Source: Flavobacteriaceae bacterium | GTDB lineage: Bacteria > Bacteroidota > Bacteroidia > Flavobacteriales > Flavobacteriaceae | Length of the DNA: 6,984 nt | Direction: 5' to 3' | Assembly (NCBI GenBank): GCA_020347545.1 | Contig: CP070731.1 | Span: 1,513,095-1,520,078 of the forward strand | In this document: in pieces, positions 1 through 5,236 of the stretch | Numbering within the stretch: the first letter of the stretch is position 1 | Layout of the letters: each line of letters starts with the position of its first letter | Made by a program: the position numbers and the translations under genes | The notes under the pieces: generated by a model | Databases searched by the model: none | What the model saw: the letters and a program-made list of their open reading frames with translations, nothing else | Told to the model about the DNA's origin: nothing

Positions 1-435
1 CCTGGTAAGGTAAATCCTACACAATCTGAGGCGCTCACCATGGTTTGCGCTCAGGTCATTGGGAATGATGTTGCCGTTACCGTAGGTGGTATGACAGGGC
101 ATTACGAATTAAATGTTTTTAAACCCGTTATGGCTTCTAACGCTTTACAGTCAGCTCAACTTATAGGAGATGCCTGTGTTTCATTCAACGAAAACTGTGC
201 AACAGGCATTGAGCCGAACTATCCTAAAATTCAGGAATTGCTCAATAATTCTCTAATGCTGGTTACCGCACTGAATACGAAGATCGGATATGAGAATTCC
301 GCCAAAATTGCTAAGACTGCCCATAAGAATGGTACAACCTTGAGGGAAGAAGCCATTAATCTTGGTTTATTGACTGGAGAAGAATTTGATGAATGGGTGA
401 AACCGGAAGATATGGTGGGAAGCCTGAAAGTATAA
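1..435 (+). CDS. fumC: Class II fumarate hydratase, C-terminal 144 residues (5' end outside window)
   Basis: Class II fumarase catalyses the reversible hydration of fumarate to malate in the TCA cycle, as a cytoplasmic homotetramer. The frame is open from base 1 and starts inside the family signature GSSxMPxKxN: the first residues read PGKVNPTQSEALTMVCAQV, so the serine-containing catalytic loop lies just before the window edge. The rest matches the end of the long helical domain (GNDVAVTVGGMTGHYELNVFKP) and the small C-terminal domain (LREEAINLGLLTGEEFDEWVKPEDM). About 320 residues should lie upstream for a normal length near 465. An internal ATG at 40 is not the start. Aspartase and argininosuccinate lyase share the fold, but the TGHYELNVFKP stretch and the C-terminal domain fit fumarase best. 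No functional link to the downstream genes is apparent. Confidence 0.95.
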   Translation, partial: PGKVNPTQSEALTMVCAQVIGNDVAVTVGGMTGHYELNVFKPVMASNALQSAQLIGDACVSFNENCATGIEPNYPKIQELLNNSLMLVTALNTKIGYENSAKIAKTAHKNGTTLREEAINLGLLTGEEFDEWVKPEDMVGSLKV

Positions 436-446
436 ATTAAATTTAT

Positions 447-481
447 GGTGAAAGATGAGGGTGCCATACCTCTCTTTCACC
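447..481 (+). terminator. Strong hairpin after fumC, probable terminator
   Basis: The arms GGTGAAAGA (447-455) and TCTTTCACC (473-481) are perfectly complementary over 9 bp. Inside them GAGG-T pairs with ACCTC around the loop GCCAT (463-467), with single-base bulges at 456 and 461. The hairpin starts 11 nt after the fumC stop and ends 21 nt before the guaD start. No clear T-run follows on either strand, so it is not a textbook intrinsic terminator. It could instead protect the fumC 3' end or sit in the guaD leader. Confidence 0.6.
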
Positions 482-502
482 TAAACATGAATCTTTATAT
501 CC

Positions 503-1048
503 ATGTGCAACAATTTTAATAAAAAATTTATTGATGAAGCTTCCAAGGCGCTGAGGGATCAGAACGAAGACGCTTCAGACGACGCGTATGGATACATGAA
601 ACAAGCGGCGGCCATTGCAATCAAGGGAGTTCTTCAGAATGAAGGTGGACCCTTTGGTTGTGTCATTATTAAGGGAGGAGAGATCATCGGCAGAGGAAAC
701 AATAAAGTTACCTCCTCAAATGATCCCACAGCACACGCTGAAATCATGGCGATCAGGGAAGCATGTAAAACTCTTAATTCGTTTCAACTTGAAGATTGTA
801 TAATTTACACCAGTTGCGAGCCCTGTCCGATGTGCCTTGGTGCTATTTACTGGGCAAGGCCCAAAAAAGTATATTATGGTTGCAGTAAAACCGATGCAGC
901 AAAAATCGGTTTCGATGATAAATTTATTTATCAGGAACTCAATATGGAATTGAGCAAAAGAAAAATTCCGTTTGAGCAATTAAATCGCGAAGAAGCGATG
1001 AAAGCCTTTAAGGCATGGGAAGAAAAAGAAGATAAAATAGAGTATTAA
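503..1048 (+). CDS. guaD: Guanine deaminase, cytidine/deoxycytidylate deaminase family
   Basis: The enzyme deaminates guanine to xanthine and ammonia in purine salvage or catabolism, in the cytoplasm. The zinc site is complete: HAE gives His78 as ligand and Glu80 as proton shuttle, and PCPMC gives ligands Cys108 and Cys111. The stretches TSSNDPTAHAE, YTSCEPCPMCLGAIYWARP and DAAKIGFDDKFIY match, from memory, the Bacillus subtilis GuaD type rather than tRNA adenosine deaminase TadA. The last residues, IEY, resemble the C-terminal segment that closes the active site of the partner subunit in the domain-swapped GuaD dimer. The 181 residues include an N-terminal stretch of about 25 charged residues absent from the 156-residue B. 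subtilis protein. ATG 503 is taken as start; ATG 596 (Met32) would remove almost all of the first helix. The next gene follows after 16 nt, so the two are probably co-transcribed. Confidence 0.9.
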   Translation: MCNNFNKKFIDEASKALRDQNEDASDDAYGYMKQAAAIAIKGVLQNEGGPFGCVIIKGGEIIGRGNNKVTSSNDPTAHAEIMAIREACKTLNSFQLEDCIIYTSCEPCPMCLGAIYWARPKKVYYGCSKTDAAKIGFDDKFIYQELNMELSKRKIPFEQLNREEAMKAFKAWEEKEDKIEY

Positions 1049-1064
1049 TTTAAATTATTCTGTT

Positions 1065-1472
1065 ATGCGAAAGCTAGGTGTCTGGATCGATCAAAAGGAA
1101 GCTAATCTAATTACCCTAACAAAAAAATCCGTGCAATCCAAAATCATCTATTCTGAGATTGAAACAAGGATAAGGGAAGAAGGAGAAAAAAAGCAATTTG
1201 GAAGATTTGGTGACCAGTTTATGGTTGATGAAAAAGGTAAAGAGAACAGGATCAAGGAGTACACAAATAAATTCCTTCAAAAAATAGTAAAAGAATTGGC
1301 TAAGGCTGATGTAATACTTTTGTTTGGCCCAGCGCAGATGAAGTTTAAATTGGAAAAAATTATTGAAGAAACTCCTGATTTAGCATTAAAACTAAAAGCC
1401 ACGAATACGTCGGGAAATATGACTCACAATCAGAAACTGGCTTATGTTAGGGACTTTTATAAAGAGAGCTGA
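1065..1472 (+). CDS. Small conserved protein, possibly of the 'translational machinery protein' family; function unknown
   Basis: This is a 135-residue soluble protein without signal peptide or membrane segment. It opens with GVWIDQKEANLITL (5-18), has a strongly charged middle (about 30-65), and then an alpha/beta C-terminal half with VILLFGPAQMKFKLEKI (83-99) and TSGNMTHNQKLAYVRDFY (115-132). The order (VWIDxKEA start, GPxxxKxxL, a Pro near 104, and TxxQxxxxVRxxY/F at the end) resembles small bacterial proteins often annotated 'translational machinery protein', thought to share a fold with eRF1-type release factor domains. I recognise that resemblance from memory only, and no activity can be assigned. 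It lies 16 nt after guaD on the same strand. ATG 1065 is the natural start. Its TGA stop directly abuts the stop of the convergent small gene. Confidence 0.72.
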   Translation: MRKLGVWIDQKEANLITLTKKSVQSKIIYSEIETRIREEGEKKQFGRFGDQFMVDEKGKENRIKEYTNKFLQKIVKELAKADVILLFGPAQMKFKLEKIIEETPDLALKLKATNTSGNMTHNQKLAYVRDFYKES

Positions 1473-1622
1473 TTACAGTCCTCGGCTTAATTGCCTTATT
1501 CTGTTGTAATACTCCTCGTACTCTTTCTCAGCAAGCCGTTGAGCCTTGCTGTTAAAGATATCTTTTTCCTTGCGCTTATTCGTGTCCTGATTCTTGGAAA
1601 CGCTTGTTCTGTCATTTTTCAT
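1473..1622 (-). CDS. Small, highly charged hypothetical protein (49 aa)
   Basis: The minus strand encodes a 49-residue peptide beginning MKNDRTSVSKNQDTNKRKEK and ending in a likely helix (KAQRLAEKEYEEYYNRIRQ, residues 26-44). It has 13 Lys/Arg against 8 Asp/Glu and no hydrophobic segment, so it should be soluble and basic. The ATG at 1622 is the first start after an in-frame TAA at 1637-1635, with the purine-rich GCGAAGAA just before it. A candidate promoter lies about 75 nt upstream. The composition is protein-like, whereas the plus-strand reading of the same DNA gives an implausible hydrophobic string. Its stop touches the stop of the convergent upstream gene. I do not recognise a family. 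Confidence 0.55.
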   Translation of the reverse strand: MKNDRTSVSKNQDTNKRKEKDIFNSKAQRLAEKEYEEYYNRIRQLSRGL

Positions 1623-1689
1623 TTCTTCGCAATTTTATTAATAAACGGAAGAAACTACTCATTTATTATATATTGGCAGAGATATCCCA

Positions 1690-1711
1690 ATGATTTCAAA
1701 TTTAAAATCAT
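1690..1711. repeat. Perfect 7-bp inverted repeat enclosing the -7 element
   Basis: ATGATTT (1690-1696) and AAATCAT (1705-1711) are exact reverse complements. The 8 bp between them (1697-1704) are exactly the candidate -7 box of the minus-strand promoter. Possible roles are an operator for a dimeric repressor, a weak 3' hairpin for the gntK-gnd message (its stop is 40 nt upstream in the transcribed direction), or chance in AT-rich DNA. No T-run follows on the minus strand, which argues against an intrinsic terminator. Confidence 0.4.
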
Positions 1712-1728
1712 CTTGTTATCCGGTCAAA
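1697..1728 (-). promoter_or_regulatory. Candidate Bacteroidota promoter (TTTG / TAAATTTG) for the 49-aa gene
   Basis: On the minus strand TTTG (1728-1725) is followed after 20 nt by TAAATTTG (1704-1697), an exact match to the Bacteroidota sigma-factor consensus TAnnTTTG with a -33 TTTG at permitted spacing. Transcription would begin near 1690, giving a leader of roughly 65-70 nt before ATG 1622. It lies in the gap after the gntK-gnd stop, so the small gene could be expressed both from here and by read-through. The motif is short and AT-rich, so a chance match is possible. Confidence 0.5.
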
Positions 1729-1750
1729 TAATTCGCTAAAAACTAGATTA

Positions 1751-3628
1751 TTACAACCAATTCGTATGAAAATATTCCGATTCAGGTGCGTCAATTCGCT
1801 GATAAGTATGAGCTCCGAAAAAGTCTCTTTGCGCCTGAATAAGATTGGCAGATAATCTGGAACTTGTCATATCGATCCAATATTGATATGAAGCCGTCAA
1901 ACAATGCATCGACAACCTTTGATCAAGGGCATTGGATAAAATATCCTTTACTGATTTTTCATCTTTGTTGAGAACCTCTAAAACTGTGTTCATTTGAAAT
2001 AAATCCTGCTTGGTTTTGAACTCCTCATGCAGCTCATTCATTAAATGAGACTTTATTATGCAGCCATTTGACCATATTCTTGCAATTTCTGAAAAATTCA
2101 AATCCCATCCATAAACCTTTGAAGCAGATTCCATTAGTTTAAAACCTTGCTGATGATTGATCAATCTTCCAAAATTATAAGCCTTCTCAAGAGATTTTAG
2201 ATCGATCTTCAGAGTGCTGTCATTTTTTCCAGCTCCCTTTTCTAAAGCCATTTCAACACGTGTTTCCTTAAAAGACGAAATGTATCTCGCGAAAACGGCC
2301 GACGACATCATCGTATTTGGAATCCCCAAATCAAAGGCAGCCTTACTCGACCAGGATCCAGTTCCTTTATTCCCTGCTTTATCCAAAATCAGGTCGAGCA
2401 AATAACCATCTCCTTCCTTTTTCTCTAAAATCCTTATGGTGATATCCAAGAGATAACTGTATGCAGGACCGTCGTTCCAATCTTTAAAAAGAGTCGCGAT
2501 TTCCTCATAGTTCATTTGCTTCGACAGTAGTGCATAAATTTCCGCCAGCAACTGCATTTCCACATATTCTATACCATTGTGTACCATTTTAATAAAATGA
2601 CCTGATCCTCCCGGGCCTATATAGGTACAACATGTTTTTCCAAAATCATCTCTCGCAGCTATCGATTCCAGAATTTGGGAAACATGCTGGTAACTTTCCC
2701 GCGTTCCTCCCGGCATAATTGAAGGACCTTTTCTTGCACCTTCTTCTCCACCTGAAATTCCTGCGCCGATAAATTCTATTCCGAATTCCCGAGCAAGTTC
2801 AAATCGTTTCTTGGTGTTCATGTAATGAGAGTTGCCTCCGTCAATTACAATATCGCCCTTTTCAAGCAACGGAAACAATTGATTGAGAACCAAATCAACC
2901 GTGGGGCCCGCCTTAATCATGATAAGCATTTTTCTCGGTCTTGACAGGGAGGAAATGAAGGCCTTTAAATCTGTAAATCCATGTATATTTTTATACTCTG
3001 AATTGGCAGACAAAAATTCATCCACAACATGCTCTTCTCCTCCCTCGGCCCTGTTATAGACAGACAGTTCATACCCCTTATCAGCCACGTTCAAGCTGAT
3101 ACTGCTTCCCATGACACCTAAACCAAAAACACCGAACTCACTCTTTTTAATTTCCATATTTGACATTATTTGATCTACTATTTCTTCAGGTGACTGATCT
3201 ATATCCACATGAATTCCATACTGTGGTATTTCAAGAGCCTGAAATTGTGATTCTAAAAGTCTGCCACTCATATAGTGGCCTTTTCTTTGATTGATTCGAT
3301 TCATTATCAGCTCATAGGACCCATCCAGATAGACCCAATGAACCTTTTCAACATTTTTAGACAATGTCTCTCTGTATTTTTCCTTTAAAGCGGAACAGGC
3401 AAGTACCGCCCCTTGATCTGCTTCCCATTGCCCAAGGTTCTCAGATAGAATTTCCAGCCATGAAGCACGATCTTCGTCATTCAAGGGTTTTCCATCCGAC
3501 ATTTTATCTATGTTTTCCTGGGGATGATAGCTATCTGCATCAAAAAAAGGAACTTTAAGGTGCTTTGAGAGCTCCCTGGCAATTGTGCTTTTACCACATC
3601 CGCTGACACCCATCACTATTATGATCAT
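1751..3628 (-). CDS. gntK-gnd: Bifunctional gluconokinase / 6-phosphogluconate dehydrogenase (fusion)
   Basis: One cytoplasmic protein of 625 residues joins two consecutive enzymes: gluconate + ATP to 6-phosphogluconate, then oxidative decarboxylation to ribulose 5-phosphate with NADPH. Residues 1-158 are a full GntK domain: P-loop GVSGCGKST (7-15), DADSYHP (30-36), CSALKEKYR (78-86), and the KGHYM...LLESQF..LEIP signature (116-135). Residues 160-625 are a full-length Gnd: dinucleotide site GLGVMG (169-174), Asn192-Arg193 where NADP-dependent enzymes bind the phosphate, signature GAGISGGEEGARKGPSIMPGG (288-308), catalytic Lys347 and Glu354 in KMVHNGIEY, and Arg601/His607 in QRDFFGAH near the end. 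Spacings match the sheep enzyme (183/190 and 446/452). Start chosen is ATG 3628, one base after the upstream stop; a TTG at 3640 would add four residues and overlap the previous gene. There is almost no linker, and Met158 (ATG 3157-3155) looks like the start of a former separate gnd. The gene is last in the operon. Confidence 0.95.
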   Translation of the reverse strand: MIIIVMGVSGCGKSTIARELSKHLKVPFFDADSYHPQENIDKMSDGKPLNDEDRASWLEILSENLGQWEADQGAVLACSALKEKYRETLSKNVEKVHWVYLDGSYELIMNRINQRKGHYMSGRLLESQFQALEIPQYGIHVDIDQSPEEIVDQIMSNMEIKKSEFGVFGLGVMGSSISLNVADKGYELSVYNRAEGGEEHVVDEFLSANSEYKNIHGFTDLKAFISSLSRPRKMLIMIKAGPTVDLVLNQLFPLLEKGDIVIDGGNSHYMNTKKRFELAREFGIEFIGAGISGGEEGARKGPSIMPGGTRESYQHVSQILESIAARDDFGKTCCTYIGPGGSGHFIKMVHNGIEYVEMQLLAEIYALLSKQMNYEEIATLFKDWNDGPAYSYLLDITIRILEKKEGDGYLLDLILDKAGNKGTGSWSSKAAFDLGIPNTMMSSAVFARYISSFKETRVEMALEKGAGKNDSTLKIDLKSLEKAYNFGRLINHQQGFKLMESASKVYGWDLNFSEIARIWSNGCIIKSHLMNELHEEFKTKQDLFQMNTVLEVLNKDEKSVKDILSNALDQRLSMHCLTASYQYWIDMTSSRLSANLIQAQRDFFGAHTYQRIDAPESEYFHTNWL

Positions 3629-3629
3629 A

Positions 3630-4589
3630 CTATTCTGCAAAATAATTACCCTTAACTCCCTTAACTCCCGGCTTTACTTCAAACAAAGATCCCGCATTCG
3701 GAAATTTGCGCTCTTCCTCCTCATTCATATCCAGACTCGAAGTGGTGATATACAAAGTTTCCAAGTCCGGCCCTCCAAAGGAGCAGGAAGTCACATTATG
3801 CGCGGGAACCTGTATTTGTTCCAAAAGCTCTCCGGATAAAGGGTCAAACCTGACAACAGAATTTCCGTTCCACAGAGCTACCCATAATTTGTCTTCTTCA
3901 TCAATAGTCATACCGTCCCCATAGCCCAGTGATTTAGGAATCACAACGGCAATACGTTCATTTGAAATTTCACTTGTGTCGGAATCATAGTCAAATGCCC
4001 TTATAAGGCCAGTTGGAGTATCAATATAATACATGGTACGCTTATCTTTTGTCCAAACGATCCCATTGGAAATCGTTACACTGTCAAGCATTTTGGTACT
4101 CTCCCCCGATGAGCTTACTCTGTAAAGACTGGCCTTAGGTGCCGACTGTGCCAGATGCATGGATCCTACCCAAAGGTTTCCATTGGGATCGCATTTACCA
4201 TCATTAAATCTGTTTTCCTGCATTCTGGACTCAACATCCGATAAAAGTGAAATCCCTCCGGATTCGGTATTTAGGATATAGATACCGTCTTCCAGTGCAA
4301 TTACTGCTTCACGCTTATTTCTGGGCACCACTGTTCCAACACGGGAAGGAGTTTTAAAAACCCGGTTTGATTTTGATGCAGGATCAAATAAAAAGACTTT
4401 TCGGTCCTCAATATCAACCCAGTAAAGAACCTGTTCTTTGTGGTCCCAAAATGCACCTTCCCCTAATTTGGACCTTATTTTCAAACTTAATCCAACTATA
4501 TGATTCTTCATTTCCTCTTTTTCTATTAGCTCGGAAAATCCTGTTGTCAATAACACGATTAATAGTACGATGATAAATTTGTTTTGCAT
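3630..4589 (-). CDS. SMP-30/gluconolactonase family lactonase with signal peptide
   Basis: This is a 319-residue six-bladed propeller of the SMP-30/gluconolactonase/LRE family, which opens aldonolactones such as glucono-1,5-lactone using a divalent metal. The family start is clear (LGEGAFWDHKEQVLYWVDIE). The metal and active-site positions of human SMP-30 (Glu18, Asn103, Asn154, Asp204) correspond to Glu44, Asn129 (RFNDGKCDP), Asn175 (ISNG) and Asp225 (GYGDGMTID). The N-terminus MQNKFIIVLLIVLLTTGFSE is a signal peptide or anchor without a lipobox cysteine, so the protein should act outside the cytoplasm. Start chosen is ATG 4589; the frame extends to a TTG at 4601 that would add only MFFK. 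It begins 23 nt after the small dehydrogenase subunit and stops 1 nt before gntK-gnd, fitting hydrolysis of the dehydrogenase product. Substrate range in this family is broad, so gluconolactone is inferred from context. Confidence 0.9.
   Translation of the reverse strand: MQNKFIIVLLIVLLTTGFSELIEKEEMKNHIVGLSLKIRSKLGEGAFWDHKEQVLYWVDIEDRKVFLFDPASKSNRVFKTPSRVGTVVPRNKREAVIALEDGIYILNTESGGISLLSDVESRMQENRFNDGKCDPNGNLWVGSMHLAQSAPKASLYRVSSSGESTKMLDSVTISNGIVWTKDKRTMYYIDTPTGLIRAFDYDSDTSEISNERIAVVIPKSLGYGDGMTIDEEDKLWVALWNGNSVVRFDPLSGELLEQIQVPAHNVTSCSFGGPDLETLYITTSSLDMNEEEERKFPNAGSLFEVKPGVKGVKGNYFAE
3649..3669. repeat. Short tandem repeat, 9-bp unit x2 plus 3 bp
   Basis: CCC followed by two copies of TTAACTCCC gives a perfect in-frame tandem repeat in the last codons of the lactonase gene. 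It encodes GVKGVKG just before the C-terminal NYFAE. The unit length is a multiple of three, so copy changes would not shift the frame. Confidence 0.7.
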
Positions 4590-4612
4590 CTTAAAAAACA
4601 ATTAGTAACAGA

Positions 4613-5236
4613 TCAAATTGTCCAGGCATTTCCAATCTCGGAAACTGGTATACATGGTATATATTCTCCCGGAATCGGGTCAAAATTAAGAACCTCGGTA
4701 CCTACTTTCTCAGAGGTAAAATATCCCAATAAAGAAAGTTGTCTGACCGTAAAGAGAAATTTATACAGATCAAAGTTACTTTTCTCAATTTCACCCAGAT
4801 CATCCCTGTTGCCATAGAGCATATATTTTACTTTTCCCTCGTCCTCAGGCTCCAGCTGAAAATAAGACAGAAATAATTCCTCTATGTCTTTCTTAGCAGC
4901 TTTTTTGGTCTTCTTCCCCGAAATCTCTTCCAACCTGTTGCCAAAAACTTTACTTCCTTCATGAAACAGCAGCTGCTCTTCCTCAGAAAGAGTATCCATA
5001 CACATAAGATCAATAAACTGGGGAAGATTCAACTCTAATCCACCCGGCGTGTTACCCGAAGGCAATATAATATCAACCAAATTGGCAACAAGATTTTTTT
5101 CTTCCGGGTTCAGGAATACCGCTGACCAGGTCTCTTCTTTGCCTTTACATGACTGTAATACACTCAAGGCAGCCGGTGTTGCCACCAGAAACCCTGTTGC
5201 TAATCCCAGGCCCTTCAATACCTCTCTCCTTTTCAT
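4613..5236 (-). CDS. Small subunit of GMC dehydrogenase (gluconate 2-dehydrogenase subunit 3 family), Tat lipoprotein signal
   Basis: This 207-residue protein is the small partner of an FAD-dependent sugar dehydrogenase; the equivalent gamma subunits carry the signal-less catalytic subunit across the membrane and help it fold. The N-terminus has a twin-arginine motif (KRREVLK, residues 2-8), a hydrophobic core (GLGLATGFLVATPAALSV) and a lipobox-like LQSC with Cys30, so it is probably Tat-exported and lipid-anchored (Gln at -2 is slightly unusual). The mature part fits the family: NPEEKNLVANLVDIILPSGNTPGG (43-66), FIDLMC (74-79), and the typical end LLGYFTSEKVGTE followed by FDPIPGEYIPCIPVSEIGNAW. 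Its ATG overlaps the TGA of the catalytic gene in ATGA, with purine-rich AAGAAAGAGAT just upstream, pointing to translational coupling. Whether it faces the periplasm or the cell surface cannot be told. Confidence 0.92.
   Translation of the reverse strand: MKRREVLKGLGLATGFLVATPAALSVLQSCKGKEETWSAVFLNPEEKNLVANLVDIILPSGNTPGGLELNLPQFIDLMCMDTLSEEEQLLFHEGSKVFGNRLEEISGKKTKKAAKKDIEELFLSYFQLEPEDEGKVKYMLYGNRDDLGEIEKSNFDLYKFLFTVRQLSLLGYFTSEKVGTEVLNFDPIPGEYIPCIPVSEIGNAWTI
5233..5236 (-). other. ATGA stop/start overlap coupling the two dehydrogenase subunits
   Basis: On the minus strand the catalytic subunit ends ...ATATGA while the small subunit begins ATGAAAAGG, sharing four bases. Such overlaps usually mean coupled translation, which would keep the two subunits of one complex in step. 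Confidence 0.9.

Noticed and set aside
436..502. Promoter for guaD in the gap after fumC
   Set aside because: TAAATTTA near 438-445 differs by one base from TAnnTTTG and has no TTTG at the right distance upstream, so no promoter is called.
1529..1551. Hairpin CAGCAAG/CTTGCTG considered as terminator for the guaD operon
   Set aside because: Only 7 bp with a 9-nt loop, no adjacent T-run on the plus strand, and it lies within the small minus-strand gene, so it may simply be coding sequence.
1554..1565. 12-bp palindrome AAAGATATCTTT
   Set aside because: Short, AT-rich, inside a reading frame, and not repeated in the window as far as I can see. Chance is the simplest explanation.
1491..1739. Plus-strand ORF of 82 codons with a very hydrophobic translation
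   Set aside because: It begins at a TTG, has no matching family, and its hydrophobicity is what the antisense of the charged minus-strand peptide would give. The minus-strand reading is favoured.
3626..3640. TTG at 3640 as the start of gntK-gnd
   Set aside because: ATG at 3628 gives the canonical GntK start MIIIVMGVSGCGKST one base after the upstream stop. The TTG adds four residues of no value and overlaps the lactonase gene.
4587..4601. TTG at 4601 as the start of the lactonase
   Set aside because: ATG at 4589 gives a standard signal peptide (MQNKF...). TTG starts are uncommon, and the added MFFK has no support.
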